64,000 bases of DNA from Sphaerolaimus hirsutus (Eukaryota; Nematoda; Chromadorea; Monhysterida; Sphaerolaimidae), in the NCBI GenBank assembly GCA_964036195.1, contig OZ038451.1:15504529-15568528 (forward strand), given 5' to 3'. Shown here piece after piece: positions 36,208-49,400 of the stretch. How positions within the stretch are numbered: position 1 is the stretch's first letter; every line of letters starts with the position of its first letter. The notes beneath the pieces are model-generated. The model was not told the DNA's origin. It searched no databases and saw only the letters and a program-made list of their open reading frames with translations. The position numbers and the translations under genes were made by a program.

Positions 36208-36890
36208 GTCCAAAGTGTATATTCGCAGCCTGAACTTCACATTTTCCACCAAACTTCACTTCTGTTTACGACAGGTGCGCGCCGTGTTTTCAATGCGTCG
36301 GTCGCACCTGTGCGTCTGACGGCATGAAAAGTTTGAAGCGTGCAAAAATGCCTTTTATCGCGTGCTTCCATCAGAAAATGCTTTGGAAGGTAGCGATTCA
36401 GTCAAGTCTGACTAATATTGGATGAATCACAACCAGTAGGCTGTGGGTGGACATTTTGCTAATGTTTCATACAACGGCAGATTGTAAAAATGCAATGTGT
36501 GTTTTAGTGACAGCCACACCCCTGAATACTTTCATTACATTGTAAAGTGAACTGTTTGTAGAATGTACGCACAATTTTTGTTCTGCAATTACTGCAGCTG
36601 CAGTAAACGCCCATTTACATTAGTCAGCGCTCTTCAGTTTTTTCCCTGCCCAGATTACTATCACTCAAATTGTCTAATTGTATTTTTGACTCAACCCACT
36701 TTTCACTCAGATGTGGCCATCAAACTAGAATCTAAATACTAAATTCAACCATTCTTACAATTACTATAACTGTGTTGCGCTGCACCTGAAACACTGCCAC
36801 CTGAAACACAGTTTATATTTACCTATACTGTGTGACCAATCAGACCCTTACCAAACCGAATGTAAAAATGCCCAAATGCCCAACTGAAAT

Positions 36891-38433
36891 ATGGGCCAAA
36901 AATTATCACTTTTAGACCACACTAGCTACCAGGTGGTCATGCTTGGACTGGACAACGCTGGCAAATCGACCACATTGTACAGATTGAAAACTGGCGAATA
37001 TGTTCAGCCAGCACCGACTATTGGCTTCAATTGCGAGAAGGTTCGTGATGTTTTGTGTACTGTTATTTTACCTAGTTGGTTTTAGGTAGAGTTGTCATAT
37101 GCATGCCTGCTTTTGGCGGTAATCTATTTGGATTACCCAAAAAAGCGTTTCATATCGATACGCGGACTTGCGCAGAGCCTTGCAGCATTTTAGGTGCTGT
37201 GCGAGGTCTTGCGTACCGCACTTCCTATAAATACCCCATGGTGTTTATTTTTCAGAGAGCAAATTTTGAACGGGGTTAATCGAGGGAGGGGGTATTGGAA
37301 GTCGGGTTTCTTAGTTGGTCAGAATATTTTTTAACTTCCTGATTACACTCTTACCACTCATCTCAATTGTACTGACTCAAGTTTTTTATCAAAATCGCTG
37401 GAAAAATTAATGCTAACGTCCACCCAACCGAACACCCCCCCCCGCAGTTCAAATGCACCGTGTACCCGCCAGCAACCCTCCAAGAACCCAGCCCCCTTGG
37501 CAGCCGGCCAAGACAAGCACAGTTCACAGTGTGGGACGTAGGCGGGCAGGACAGGGCCCGGCCACTGTGGCGCAGTTATACCAGACACACGGATGCGATT
37601 GTCTTCGTGGTGGATGCCAGCGATGCTGACAGGTTCGATGAGTGCAAGCTGGAGCTGGTCAACGTGCTCAGGTCGCCCAGCATGCCCGGCACTACTCCTG
37701 TACTCGTGCTGGCGAATAAACAGGTGAGTGTGGCAGGGGTGCATGATGATTTGTTGATTGTGGTGGATAATGGCGGACTGTGCGATGGTGGTTGCAGAAG
37801 CAAAACTACCTATCTTAAATTTGGTAAAATGGAAATGTTCCAGTGTTCCAGTCTCCAGTGTTCTAATTTTGACGCTAGAAAGAATGGACCAGCTCTAGTG
37901 TTCAGAGCCAGTCTGTTTACGGAGTCTACTTGGCACAAAATTGGGTTTCCTTCAAAAAATAGACAACCATTCCTGACCAAATCCTGCACAATTGAACATA
38001 ATGGGCCCACTCAAACTAGTTGACATCGCTAATTCGTGTCGACTGGATGTAAACCAAGTAAAAAAAAGTAAATTGACACGAATTTTGATGTCAACTGGTC
38101 TGCGGGCCCAATCGGGATTATCAGAACTCTGTAAAGCACGCAGCATAATCAACACTCATAACCCCTTCACATCAAACTAGCCAAAAACCAGATTTCCACC
38201 ACAAACCCCCCAAAACGCAGGATCTACCAACAGCAGTGAACGAACAGCAAGTGGAGCAAGCGCTGGGTCTCAACGACTTGGCAGCGAGCCAACGGCCCAG
38301 AAAAACGATGCCCTGCTGCGCGGTCACCGGCGAGGGGCTCAGCGCCACGTTCGACGTGCTGGCGCAGTTGATCTCGCACAGCAGAAAGTTGCAGAAGCAG
38401 AATGCTAGTAAAAATAAACCGCCCGCTAGATGA
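36891..38433 (+). CDS. ARF-like small GTPase, ARL4-type
   Basis: Membrane-associated Arf-family GTPase of 212 residues. Exons: 36891-37040, 37448-37723, 38221-38433, all in phase 0. Seen: Gly2 suited to myristoylation; P-loop GLDNAGKS (19-26); switch I PTIGFN with Mg-binding Thr43; WDVGGQD (79-85) with the catalytic-type Gln84; [23 protein letters not shown] (140-143) formed across the last intron; CCAVTGEG at the G5 position; and a basic C-terminal tail rich in Lys and Arg. The [12 protein letters not shown] segment and basic tail fit ARL4 better than ARF1 or ARL5. Odd: the stretch between switch I and WDVGGQ (51-78) has a Pro/Gln-rich insertion compared with usual Arf proteins. Family membership is firm; the ARL4 subtype is an inference, so no symbol is given. 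Confidence 0.85.
38003..38109. mobile_element. ACTAGTTGACATC foldback MITE, 107 bp
   Basis: GGGCCCACTCAAACTAGTTG returns as CAACTGGTCTGCGGGCCC, in the second intron of the ARL4-like gene. Confidence 0.6.
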
Positions 38434-40436
38434 GCGATGTGGCTGCGGAGATTTCTCTTATAGAGACGGAGAGAAATTAGCAGGAGGGAAGTTTAATTCG
38501 CCCGCAGTTTTTCGAAAGGTTAAATAGGGAAAAACGAATGGCGCTCAGTGAAAAAATAAAGGGCAAATTGAATTTAGCTCCAAGGCGAAGGCTTTGAACA
38601 GCGCCGCGGCCGCGTAGATTTGACATGTGCACTTGCTTTATCTTTAAAACCTCCATGGATTTTTTGTACAATCATGACTTTTCCTGTGACTTTACACATA
38701 CGGGTTACTTTTTGTGATACATGCATACTATATTGCAATTTGCAAACGTCTGATGAGATGCTAACGTTCGCAACTTATTCAATAAAATTAAACAGCAAAA
38801 TTTCGCCAGGAATTGACTTCGAACATCATGCAAACATCAGTGTTATATTAAGGACAAATTTCAACAAACGAAGGTTTGATCTTCAGAGCTTCATTCACAT
38901 CATCTTTTCACAAATGAATTCTCAATTCCTCACACGTCATCACAATAGGCTTTACCCAATTAATGACTCAATGATCTTATCCACGGCCCAGTTAATGACC
39001 TGTTCTTTAACTTCAAAGCCAACTTTTTGAGCGCAAAAAATGAATACCGGTAGCTTAAGACGTTAATTAATCAATACCCAAAAACGGGTACAATGTAAAT
39101 TTTGAGCCATTTATGTTAATGTGAACGACACGATCTAGATACTTTTTTTGGTAGACACACAGAGTTGCGCCACTGATGTTAGCCACACAGACAGATTAAA
39201 CAGATCTTTCTGCAGGGAAATTCAATTAGCCAGCGAATTGTCAAGCAGAATCACCTTGAATTGAACGGGACACAATGCATGTTTGAATGGAATTGGATTA
39301 AATTCGGTTACCTGACTTGTTCGGCTAATTAAATTTCGAACCTGGTTTTACAGTTACGTTTACTTCCTATCTTAGAACATGTTTCGCAAAATTCAATTTC
39401 ATCGTTTTATCATCATTCATAAGAGCATAGAACTTTCAGACTCAGAGCGCTTGACAGCTTGCAAAACATGCATGCACCCAGCTTTTCGCAGGTCTCAATG
39501 TAAACCAAAATCTTTGAGGGCAAATTTACGCACCATGTCAAACGACGAATTTCAGACGGTGTCAAAATCCCGGCACAAAGTGACTGTAAAATAATAGGGC
39601 ACTTGACAGGGTATTCGCAACTTTTCACACGACGATATCTACTTGAAACTTTGTCACTTTTGACAGGGTGCGAGATTATTACCTGAACCTTCATCTTTCA
39701 ACGTTTCCTTTTCATTCAGGGTGTTAATATACGTAGCTGTACATCTTTACTAAAACCACTCCTTGTTAGCGACGCCACGACGTGAGTCACGTGAAAAATG
39801 AAATCACGCGAGCTATTTATTGTTTCAGTAAACATGTACGCCAAAACTAGCGAATGATCACGCTGCCCACTGAGGATTTTTCGATGCCAGAACGAAATCA
39901 AGCTTACCCGGCCGTTAAATCCATCTTCGGCCGGTGCTTCAGGCATCTTAACACTATATATATATATATTTTTTCTTCAAAAACACTGGCCATTGGAAAT
40001 GGCACCATGGGTTTGGGCATAAAAAAGACATGCTTGTAAAAAATTAAATTTACAAAATATCTAACAGTGGACACTGCAAAAAAACATTTTGTGCTCCACC
40101 TGACGCAGTTGCACTGTAACAGTGTGAATTTTCATCGTCTTGACTTTTACTTCCAAATGCTAGCGCCAGCGGCAGCACGGCGTAGATTTGTGATACCGGA
40201 GAATAGCATCTGTTTTTTTTATGACTTGCAAGCATATTGGTTTTCCCCACATTTGTAGAAAACACGGATCAGGCACCACGCATCCACACTTTCAGTTTCA
40301 GTTCCCGCCAAAAACCCTCAGTAAACCGCGCAAAACATTCGCAAACCACGTAGATATTTACGCATCACAACGATCCCCACATCAAGACCAGAACAACTGT
40401 AAAAAACATCTGCCAAAATCCCAATCCACAACCAAA
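38434..40436. other. Convergent intergenic region
   Basis: Two kb between the ends of the ARL4-like gene (plus) and ataxin-2 (minus), which converge. It is AT-rich with no recognisable gene. A minus-strand AATAAA at 39816-39821 could end ataxin-2 transcripts, about 620 bp after the stop. A short TA microsatellite is at 39955-39968. Confidence 0.5.
38555..38560 (+). terminator. Candidate polyadenylation signal of the ARL4-like gene
   Basis: An AATAAA lies 122 bp after the stop codon, the first exact hexamer downstream of it. Confidence 0.45.
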
Positions 40437-43400
40437 TCACTCCTGCTGCCCATTATGCTGCTGCTGCTGCCCATCGGGTCGCATGTGCTGCGGCACGAAA
40501 GTAGGCGCAGTGTGCGGCGGCGGCGGCAAGCCCAGCGGCACGGCGACGCCCTGCTGCTGCTGCTGCTGGTGGCCGTAGTGCGGCGTGAGCGGCGGTTGTT
40601 GGTGGCTGGTTGGAGTGTAGGGCGGCGCGACGCCCTGCTGCCCGTTGCCGCCGCCAGGTGTGTTGTTGGAGGGGGTTGAGCGGACCATCGCGCCGTTCTG
40701 CGACACAGAGCATTTTTTTATGAACGAGTGACTTTGATATGAGAGAATAAATGCCATTGGATCGGCGCAACTCACAGGTATGATGTGCTGCTGCGCCGAG
40801 GGCAGCTGCGGCGGCACGTGCACCGCGTACGCTGCAGGGGTGCACAATACGATAAATACATTGTCTTATCTTCAAACGTCGTGAGTAGGGATGGCCGAAA
40901 AAGTTTTTTTTCAACGACAGGGTTTGTTTAAAAAAACCGTTTTTTCAAAAACAGGGTTTTATTTTAAAATAAAACCTTTTTTCTCAAAAGCTCCCATGTA
41001 TCGTCATGAGTCAACATATACAGGTAAATCAGACAGGTGACGGTACTTTGTGATGTTATATATGGCCATAGAATGGCTGCAGTGTCATGGGATAGCAGTT
41101 TAAGTGATGATTTCTGTCAAAAATATCTGTTTTATGTCGACTTATTACGGATATCGCCTTTTGTCGAACATTCATGACTTCAAATGAAGTTGGGTATGGT
41201 AAAGGGCGCATGCCTATTCCGCACATCGGCCTATTCTGCATTTTGGCTCATCCCGCACATTTACCTGCCCATTCCGCATTTTGGCCTATCCCGCATCTTG
41301 CCGGTGTAATGTACGAGATAGGCAGTGTGCGTGATGGGTTTGTGTGCGGGATAGGCCGAAATGCGGGATGGGCCAGTGATCACACATTGCGTGTTGACAC
41401 CCCCCCCCCCCCCGCAGCAGCCGCGTCCAGACATGGGAGCCGCACATGCGGAATGAGCCACTGTATTTCATGAGCGGCATGGCGCGGCAAACTCAAAGGG
41501 CACACAACAATGGAAGTTATGAGTAACAATTTTTGCTGGCGCCAATTTGGCGCCCGGCGCCATTGCTTTTAATGGCGCCAGAAATGGCGCCACGATACCG
41601 CAATGAGAGTTGATTTTTATCCACTTTTAAGTCCCTTATCATCTGAATTATATGGTTTTTATGGTATTTAGTATTTTACCCATGTAATTACTTGCTAACA
41701 TTGAACATTCAGGTTTATGATCATCATTTTTATTCCACATAAACTGCGAATCTCCAGACGCTGCCGCAATGATATTCACATGCGGGCTGTTTTCATCAGT
41801 TTTGTGTCACTGAAGTGTGAAAACTTCTTTTCTGTATGCTAACATGTAATAATGAGTAATCATAAAATGGTTTTGAAATATCACTCCTAATGCATCTTGT
41901 TCTCTGACCTATTGTAAACACTTTACAGTCTAATTTAATTCATCTGTATGTAACAAAATTTTCATTTGAAGTTGGCATAAAAATGTAACAGAACTAACTA
42001 AAAATGATTTTTCCTCCAGAAATCGCCAGTTGAATGCTGTTTGATCTACTATCACTGCCATGACAAATATATGTCCACAAAAGGCAAAATGCATTAGACA
42101 TGAAAATGCATTAGAATGATATAAAATACCTAGTGAAAATCCTGACATAATTTACCTTCCACTTAAAATACTTGCCATTGAAGAAGTGCATCTCATGGGG
42201 AAAAAAAACAACGCTGAATCCCATACAATTTTTGAATATAGGTAGATAAATATAGATAATATGCATGATAAGATGCAGTATCTTAGGTGTAGCAAATGGC
42301 TTTTAGTCTTTTGAATACATTAGAAATATGGTATAACACACTGCTATTCTACAGATGTCATCTCTGTTCATATACCTGTTGAAATAAGGACTTTTATCAT
42401 TGGCGCCATTTTGGCGCCTGGCGCCATTGTTGCTGGCGCCCTTTGGCGCCTGGCGCCATTTTTGCAGATAGCGCCGTGGCGCCTGGCGCCATTTTCTCTG
42501 GCGCCTGGCGCCATTATTTTGAATGGCGCCATGGTGCCATTGGCGCCTGGCGCCATTTTTCCTGGCGCTTTTCCATCACTAATTGCCATTGCTCACTTCC
42601 GGCTTCAAACGCTGCACGCCGCGCCACACGCAATTAAATTAATCACATGTGCAGTTCACGGCTGGCGAATGGCCGCAATTAAGTGATTATTGTGTGGGCA
42701 GATCACGGCTGATAATGTTTTAATTGATCAGCGCCAACCGCAAATTGCCCACACAATAATCACTTAATTGTGCAACACGCAATCAAGTATGGGGGGGGCA
42801 ACTGTGGGGGGGGGGGGGTAATTGACATGCGCCGCGTGTGATTTGCACGTGTGGCACACATGGGGAGTTCCATTCCATTCCGAAAATCATCATTCAATAT
42901 CCGAAAATATTCGCAGCCTCAGCAAAAATTATTACTCAAAGGGCAAACATTGTTACTCATAACTTCCATTGTTGTGTGCCCTTTGAGTTTGCCGCGCCAT
43001 GCCGCTCATGAAATACAGTGGCTCATTCCGCATGTGCGGCTCCCATATGTCTGGACGCGGCTGCTGCGGGGGGGGGGGGGTGTCAACACGCAATGTGTGA
43101 TCACTGGCCCATCCCGCATTTCGGCCTATCCCGCACACAAACCCATCACGCACACTGCCTATCTCGTACATTACACCGGCAAGATGCGGGATAGGCCAAA
43201 ATGCGGAATGGGCAGGTAAATGTGCGGGATGAGCCAAAATGCGGAATAGGCCGATGTGCGGAATAGTGCACCGTCATGGTAAAGTGCCTCAATAAGCATA
43301 TAAGAGTAGGCTAACACATTGGCAGTGGTGTTTCACACTGCATAAGTGTGTAGGGGCACATTGGCTGTAGATATTATATACTACACTAGCACATCGGGCA

Positions 43401-46400
43401 GTGCACTATTCCGCATGTAAACCCATCCCGCATGTTGACCCGGAACACATTTTATTATACCTGGCATGTTGAAAAAACGTAATAAAACACATGACCTAGT
43501 TATTTTGAAGGTGAAAATCTATAAGAAGTATGAGGGAATTTTGGTGAAAATTAGGGCAAAATTGCTCAAAAGCATACCAGATAGGCAATTTGCGGGTGGG
43601 GGGGGGGTGTTCAGGGGAATGTAGCCAAAAAAAATTTGCGCCAGGAATAGGTAGATGGCTGGGCGGTTTGGGGTGGTGTTACCCACCCCCTTTATTACCC
43701 CTGCATGCAGGCATAATGTGTCTAGCATGGGTCTACATGCGGAATGGGCTTTGATGCGGAATGGGCCCTAGCCACACATCGTGGCATATTATGAGATTAC
43801 CTTAGATTAGATTAGATTATATTATCGTGGCACAAACAAATGGAAGCTTTTACACTAAAAATCCCTCAAAACCAATGAAAACCACCACAAATGGTAAAGT
43901 ACAGGTGAAATTGCGCGCTTGCGCGCAAAAAATTGCAAAATACCTAGTGCTTAGTACTAAAATTTTTGGCCAAGGTTTAAAAAAAAACGGTTTCGATGGT
44001 CGGGTTTTTTTTTATAAATAAAACGTTTTTTATAAAAAAAAACCTTTGAAAAGAAACCTTGGCCAAACCGTAGTCGTGAGGTGTACAAAAATGAAACGAA
44101 CGCTGTGGTGCCGGTACAAAATGCACTTGATGCGGCGCGTGAGTTGCGTCCGCACCGGCCACCTGCAAATCCAGTTTATACGCAGCTGAGCGACTTGTCA
44201 ACGAACTCCCAATAGAATAAAATATCAAGAAAATTGGGAAGCAGCCCAATTGATTTCGCCCAGTCGCAGAGGTTTAGCGGATACTCGGCTTTTTAGCTTT
44301 TTGTGCTTTATTTAGGTTGTCCATAAGCACCAAATCATCTCAAATCCCCTCCCCCAACCCCCCCCCCCTCACGGGCAGCATGTGAATGCCGGGCGTGGCG
44401 GGGCCGGGCAGCATGTGCTGCTGGTGCCCGCCGCCCGAAGGCGTGTGCTGCTGCTGCCCCGCCTGCGGGTTGGGTGCGTAGCCGGCCGCCACCACCGGCA
44501 CCAGCATCTGGCAGAGAATAATTAATTCACCTGTTGTTACTGTTGATTTTCACCGAGTAAGCAGCAACTAAGTTGCAGTAATATCGAGTTGAAAAATGTG
44601 TGTCTTCGATATATTTTTCAGGATATCGAAATCACAAATGTGCTCGATATCTATCTATTCTACTCAAAATATTGTTATCGTAGTTTTCCACAGTTTTTCG
44701 CTCGTGCCACACCGAACAGTTTATCATGTATCTATAAAGAATGTGCCGGAATTTGAAATACAAATTACAATAATACCCCCATATTTACCTGTCCCGGGAA
44801 GAACGCGGACGGGTGGGGCGGCGGCATGCCGAGAAACGTGGTCGGCTGTCCAGGCGCGGGCGACTGCGGCGTGTACACGGGCGTGGAGGGCGGCATGCCC
44901 GCGCCCTGCAAGTTGGGCGCCGAACTGCCGCCGCTCGGCTGCGGCCCCGGCGTGGGCGGCTGGCTGACGCACGCCGAACCCCCGCCGCTGTTCAGGTTGT
45001 TCGCAGAGGTGCTCTGCGGTTAGATACTCGATGAATGGCGGAATGAAGCGCGCACTCGCAAAGCGACAGACCCCGTGCATGTGCTGCTGCTGTTGCTGCT
45101 GCTGCATGAGCGGCGGCGGCGGCTGGTTGCACTGGGTCGCGTGCAGCTGTAGCGCGTACTGCTGCTGCTCGTGCTGCTGTTGCTGTTGCTGCTGCAGACT
45201 GGTCTGGCTGTCGGACGCCTGGCTCTGCTGCGACACGATGATGCCCGACTGGCTGGACGCGAGACGGAGCTGCGCCGTCCGATGACAAACATGACCGCTT
45301 TTTGATCAAGTTTCAACATTAAACGTTTTTTTTTTTAAAAACATCGGCCGAAATTTTTAGTACTAAGCACTAGGTATTTTGCAAAATTCTTGTTTTTGTT
45401 ATATTTATAACTCTTTTTTTTTTAAAACGCTGTTTTTTATTTAAAAAAATATGACAATATATAACATCAGAGTATTGCCACTGTGTTATATACCTATATA
45501 TTTATGTTGACACCAGGTCATATCTGGGAGCTTTTAAAAAAAACGTTTTTTATAAAAAAAACTTTTCTTTAAAAAACATCGAGTTAAAAAAAACGTTTTT
45601 ATCCAACCCTAGAAATGACGATTATGACCACTTATATACTTACAAAAACAAATTCAAATAACTATGTACCATGAATAGATGGTGTGCGGATACGTGATTA
45701 TCATTATCTCTTCGTTGATGTTTTTCAATCAATTTTTCGAACCGGTAGATAGATATTGGCATTCAGCGTGTTAATAACTCATAGACATTAATATTAATTT
45801 AAATCTAAATAACTAGGTCCCGACAAAAATTCGGCACACTCACGCCCTGTTGTGGCACAAATTGTGCGCCGCGGAGAAAGAATATTTGCCCTTGAGGGCC
45901 GGCGCCGTTTCCCCCTGCGAGCGACGCGGCGCCCTGCTGCATGTGGCCCGTAGCGGGCGCGGCGGCGACCAGCGGCTGTCCGGAAACCAGTGCGGCGCTA
46001 GGCTGCAACGAATCAGGCGGTAGGGTACAGAGTTGTTAAAATACCGGTATTTTTGGAAAGTGTAAGTGTAAGCGTAAATACACTTTCCAAATTTTGAGTA
46101 TGGATACCAAAAGTGTAAGGTATTTTAAAAATACCTAGGAAAGTGTAAAAAAGTGTAAGTGTAAATTTTTTTGGAAAGAGCTCTCACTGTTGAGAATTAG
46201 AAAACACCATTGTTTTCACCTTTAGATCAATTTATTTGTCATTTTCACGCATTATTTCACATTTTACAGCCTTTTATGAAACATTTCAGACTGTCACAAA
46301 TACTGTAGTGGTATGAAGTTCCCTAATAATAGCACTTTTTCAGTGTTGATATTTTACTGATTAAGCAATGCGATACACACTGTTTAAATGCAAGAATGGA

Positions 46401-49400
46401 CATGCAGCAAATGCCAATGCAAAAGCCAGTTGACTTTGTGTCCAGCTGGTGAATTTCCATTGATCTTGTACCGTTTACAAAAGTATGATGAAACTGTAGA
46501 ATACCATGAGTACTGATCAAAAGTTGGAGGTCAAAGGCGAGTTTGTACATTTGCCATATTTTCTACATTCAATGCATAACTGCATGTGTGCACTGTGCAG
46601 TTATTTTTTGTACATGACCCTATTTTATGCTTTCTCAAAAGCATAAAACAGGGCCATCTGAAAGAAAAAAATACACTTTCTGTACCCGGGTATTTTGCTC
46701 AGGAAAGTGTAAAAAAAGTGTATGGGTATTTTATGAAAGTGTAAGTGTAAGTGTAAATATAAATACCCATTTACCCGGGTATTTCGGGTAAGTGTAAATA
46801 CACTTTCGCAACTCTGGTAGGGTATGGCCACATTCGTTATCAGTGCTGGAAAAAGTAACCTGCTGTCCGGCTGGAACGAATGTGGGAAATGAGTGCGTCG
46901 ACATGACCGGGGTGCCGGTGGCGCTGCCGCCCGCCATCGAGACTGAAATGAGCTAACACATTAGTTCGGCTAATTTGCCACAATATACCTAAAGGGTCGT
47001 TTACACGGTTTCGTGTGCCGACAAAAAAGTTAAGCGTTAAAGTTCCATAATTCCGGAATAAAGTTCCGTATCTGCGGGAAAAGCCAGTGAAGTATACTCA
47101 CTAGTTAAGTTTACACACATGCCAATTTGCATATAATTTGAGCCTGTCGTTCAAAACTTATTTGCATTTGAAGATGAATTTCAGTTGTCGGTTTGGTTTC
47201 AAAACAAAAACCGAACCGACAACTAAAATTCATTTTCAATTGCCTATAATTCGTGAACGACATGCTCAAATTATCTGCAAATTGGAATGTGTGTACACAT
47301 AACTAGTGAGCACAATTCACCGTTTTTTCTTGCATATATGAAACTTAATTCCAGAATTATGGAACTTTTCCACCAAACTTTTTTGTCGGCACACGAAAGC
47401 GTGTAAACGCTGCTTTAACAAAAGCACGAGCAATACTTTTGCCAATCGATTCATCGCGACCGGGGCCGGGTTAAGCGTACCCATCAAACAAAATTCCACC
47501 AACCGTAGGTGTGCGGCGGGCGCGTAGTAACAAAGTGCTGCTGAGTGCCGCCGCCGTAGCCGAGCGACACAACGTGCGGTTGACTGAACGACTGCTGCAA
47601 ATTGGGCGGCGGCCCAGCCACGCCCTGCTGCTGGTGCGCGCTGCTCACGCTGGTCGACATGTGCACCTGCTGTTGCTGCTGGCTCGTCGGCGTGCCTGGC
47701 ATCGTGCCGCTCACGGGAGTCTGCGGGGTTGAGTACGATGAGCCAGGGTTTCATAGCGGGGTTTGGGTAACCTTCAAATGCTCCTGCTATGCAGAGTGTG
47801 CAAGAAACAAACAAAATTGAATTATTATTTTATAGAAATACATGACTAGTGGGTTAAGGGTCAACGTGACTAGTAGGTTAAGGGTCTACAACACTAATGG
47901 GTTAAGGGTTTATATGACTACCAACACAGGGTGGAGCGAACGAACCTGAACATAGGCGTGCGGCTGTTGCTGCATCGCGTGCACGAGCTGCTGCTGCTGC
48001 AGTTGCTGCACGTTGACAAAGTGCATGCCCTGCTGCTGGCCGAGCTGCTGTTGCTGCTGCTGCTGTATGGGCATCATGTGCACGGGGCCGCCGGCGCTCG
48101 TCGGCATCTGCGTGTAGCCGCTCATCGAGATGGGCGTGTACACGGCGTTGCCGCCCGACGTGGACGCCGTCACGTTGTAGTGCATGTGCATCGGCTGGCT
48201 GTAGGGCACCACTGGCACCTGCGCGTGGCGCGCTGATTCACAGCATGTTCGTGCCACAATGATGTGAAAATTGACGCACAACAGGTAAGCCGTGCTGGAG
48301 AGTCTGCACGTTCTGAATAAGACCCAGACTGCTGGGCGGCGCTTGCTGCACGGCGGCCGGCTGCTGCTGCTGCTGCGCAGTACCCGAGGCATTGCCGCCG
48401 GCTGCCGCGCTGCTCGTCGCCGCCGGTGTACTCTGCGTACAGCACAATGGATCATAACTAGGGTGTCAACAAATTTTTTTACGGAAAACGGAAACGGACA
48501 TTTTTTTTCAACGACCGGAAAACGGAACAGAAAACGGAAAAAAATTGCACTAGACGGAAAACGGAAACGGAAAAAAAATTTCAGCGGCCTGAAAACGGAA
48601 AAAGGGGCCGGAAAAACGGAAACGGAAAAATGAAATTTGCAGAAACAGAAAAATTTGCTGAAAATTTGCCGGAAACAGATAAAATTTGCTGAAATTTTGC
48701 TGGAAGTGGAAAAAAATTGCAGAATTTTGCTGTAAACAGAATTTTTTTACATAATTGACAATCTGCATGATTGTTTATCAGTTTGGAACAGAAAACATAA
48801 TGTTGAGCCAGAAAAAGGTAAAATGAGGCAGAAAAATGGAAAATTGAGGCAGAAAATGGAAAAAGGTGGAAAAACTGGATAATGAGGTGGAAAACGGAAA
48901 AAAGGCGGAAACACCGAAAAGTTAGCCGGAAAACGGAAAATGAGCCGGAAAAACGGAAATGGAAAAAAGTGGCCGGAAAACGGAACGGAAAACGGAAAAA
49001 ATTTGCCTGCGGAAAACGAACATTTTGACACCCTAATCATAACTAAGGCACGAACAGGGCCAGGACTCTAGACAAAATGGCGATTTCATAATCTCTATCC
49101 AGACTGTTTAAAATCAGCTTCATCATTCCGACTATCGTTAGAAAAAAGCAATGTTCTTCAAACGACTTTATTTAAAAACGGTTAAAAATGTTTCCTTCCA
49201 TCCCTAGTACAGGCACAAAAATACCGGCCCGCGCACTAGTTGACAACCGAAACTTTCAAAGCTGATAAATATAAATCTATTATAAACACATTTGAGTGTA
49301 CCAGCATCGGGATTCTGTCAACTATGTAAACTGGTGGACAATATAAATGGAAAATTCACAAAATAACATTTTAAAAATCACACAAGCAAGCCATCAGGCT

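Larger units (their letters stand above)
30095..36890. other. Repeat-rich intergenic region
   Basis: A 6.8-kb gap between XYLB and the ARL4-like gene. It contains complete or near-complete transposon copies at 31036-31648, 33189-33597, 34492-34858 and 35724-36207, weaker ones near 30447-30602 and 32463-32690, and a 20-bp tandem repeat at 33244-33315. Two GC-rich open patches at 30250-30426 and 30812-30955 are unexplained. AT-rich unique DNA from about 31657 to 33188 shows nothing I recognise. Confidence 0.6.
40886..44072. mobile_element. hAT-like element, TAGGGATGG family, with nested insertions
   Basis: Exact 8-bp duplication GTCGTGAG (40878-40885 and 44073-44080). Ends TAGGGATGGCC and GGCCAAACCGTA; outer body matches the 28361 element. 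Two mutator-like insertions (41205-43275, 43397-43772) account for most of its 3.2 kb. It nearly fills an ataxin-2 intron. Confidence 0.88.

Noticed and set aside
38620-39030. 136-codon plus frame after the ARL4-like gene
   Set aside because: AT-rich, no domain or family features, and no splice or start context; consistent with chance.
41174-43237. Matching open frames on opposite strands with identical peptides
   Set aside because: They are the two inverted arms of the mutator-like element read in each direction, not a duplicated gene.
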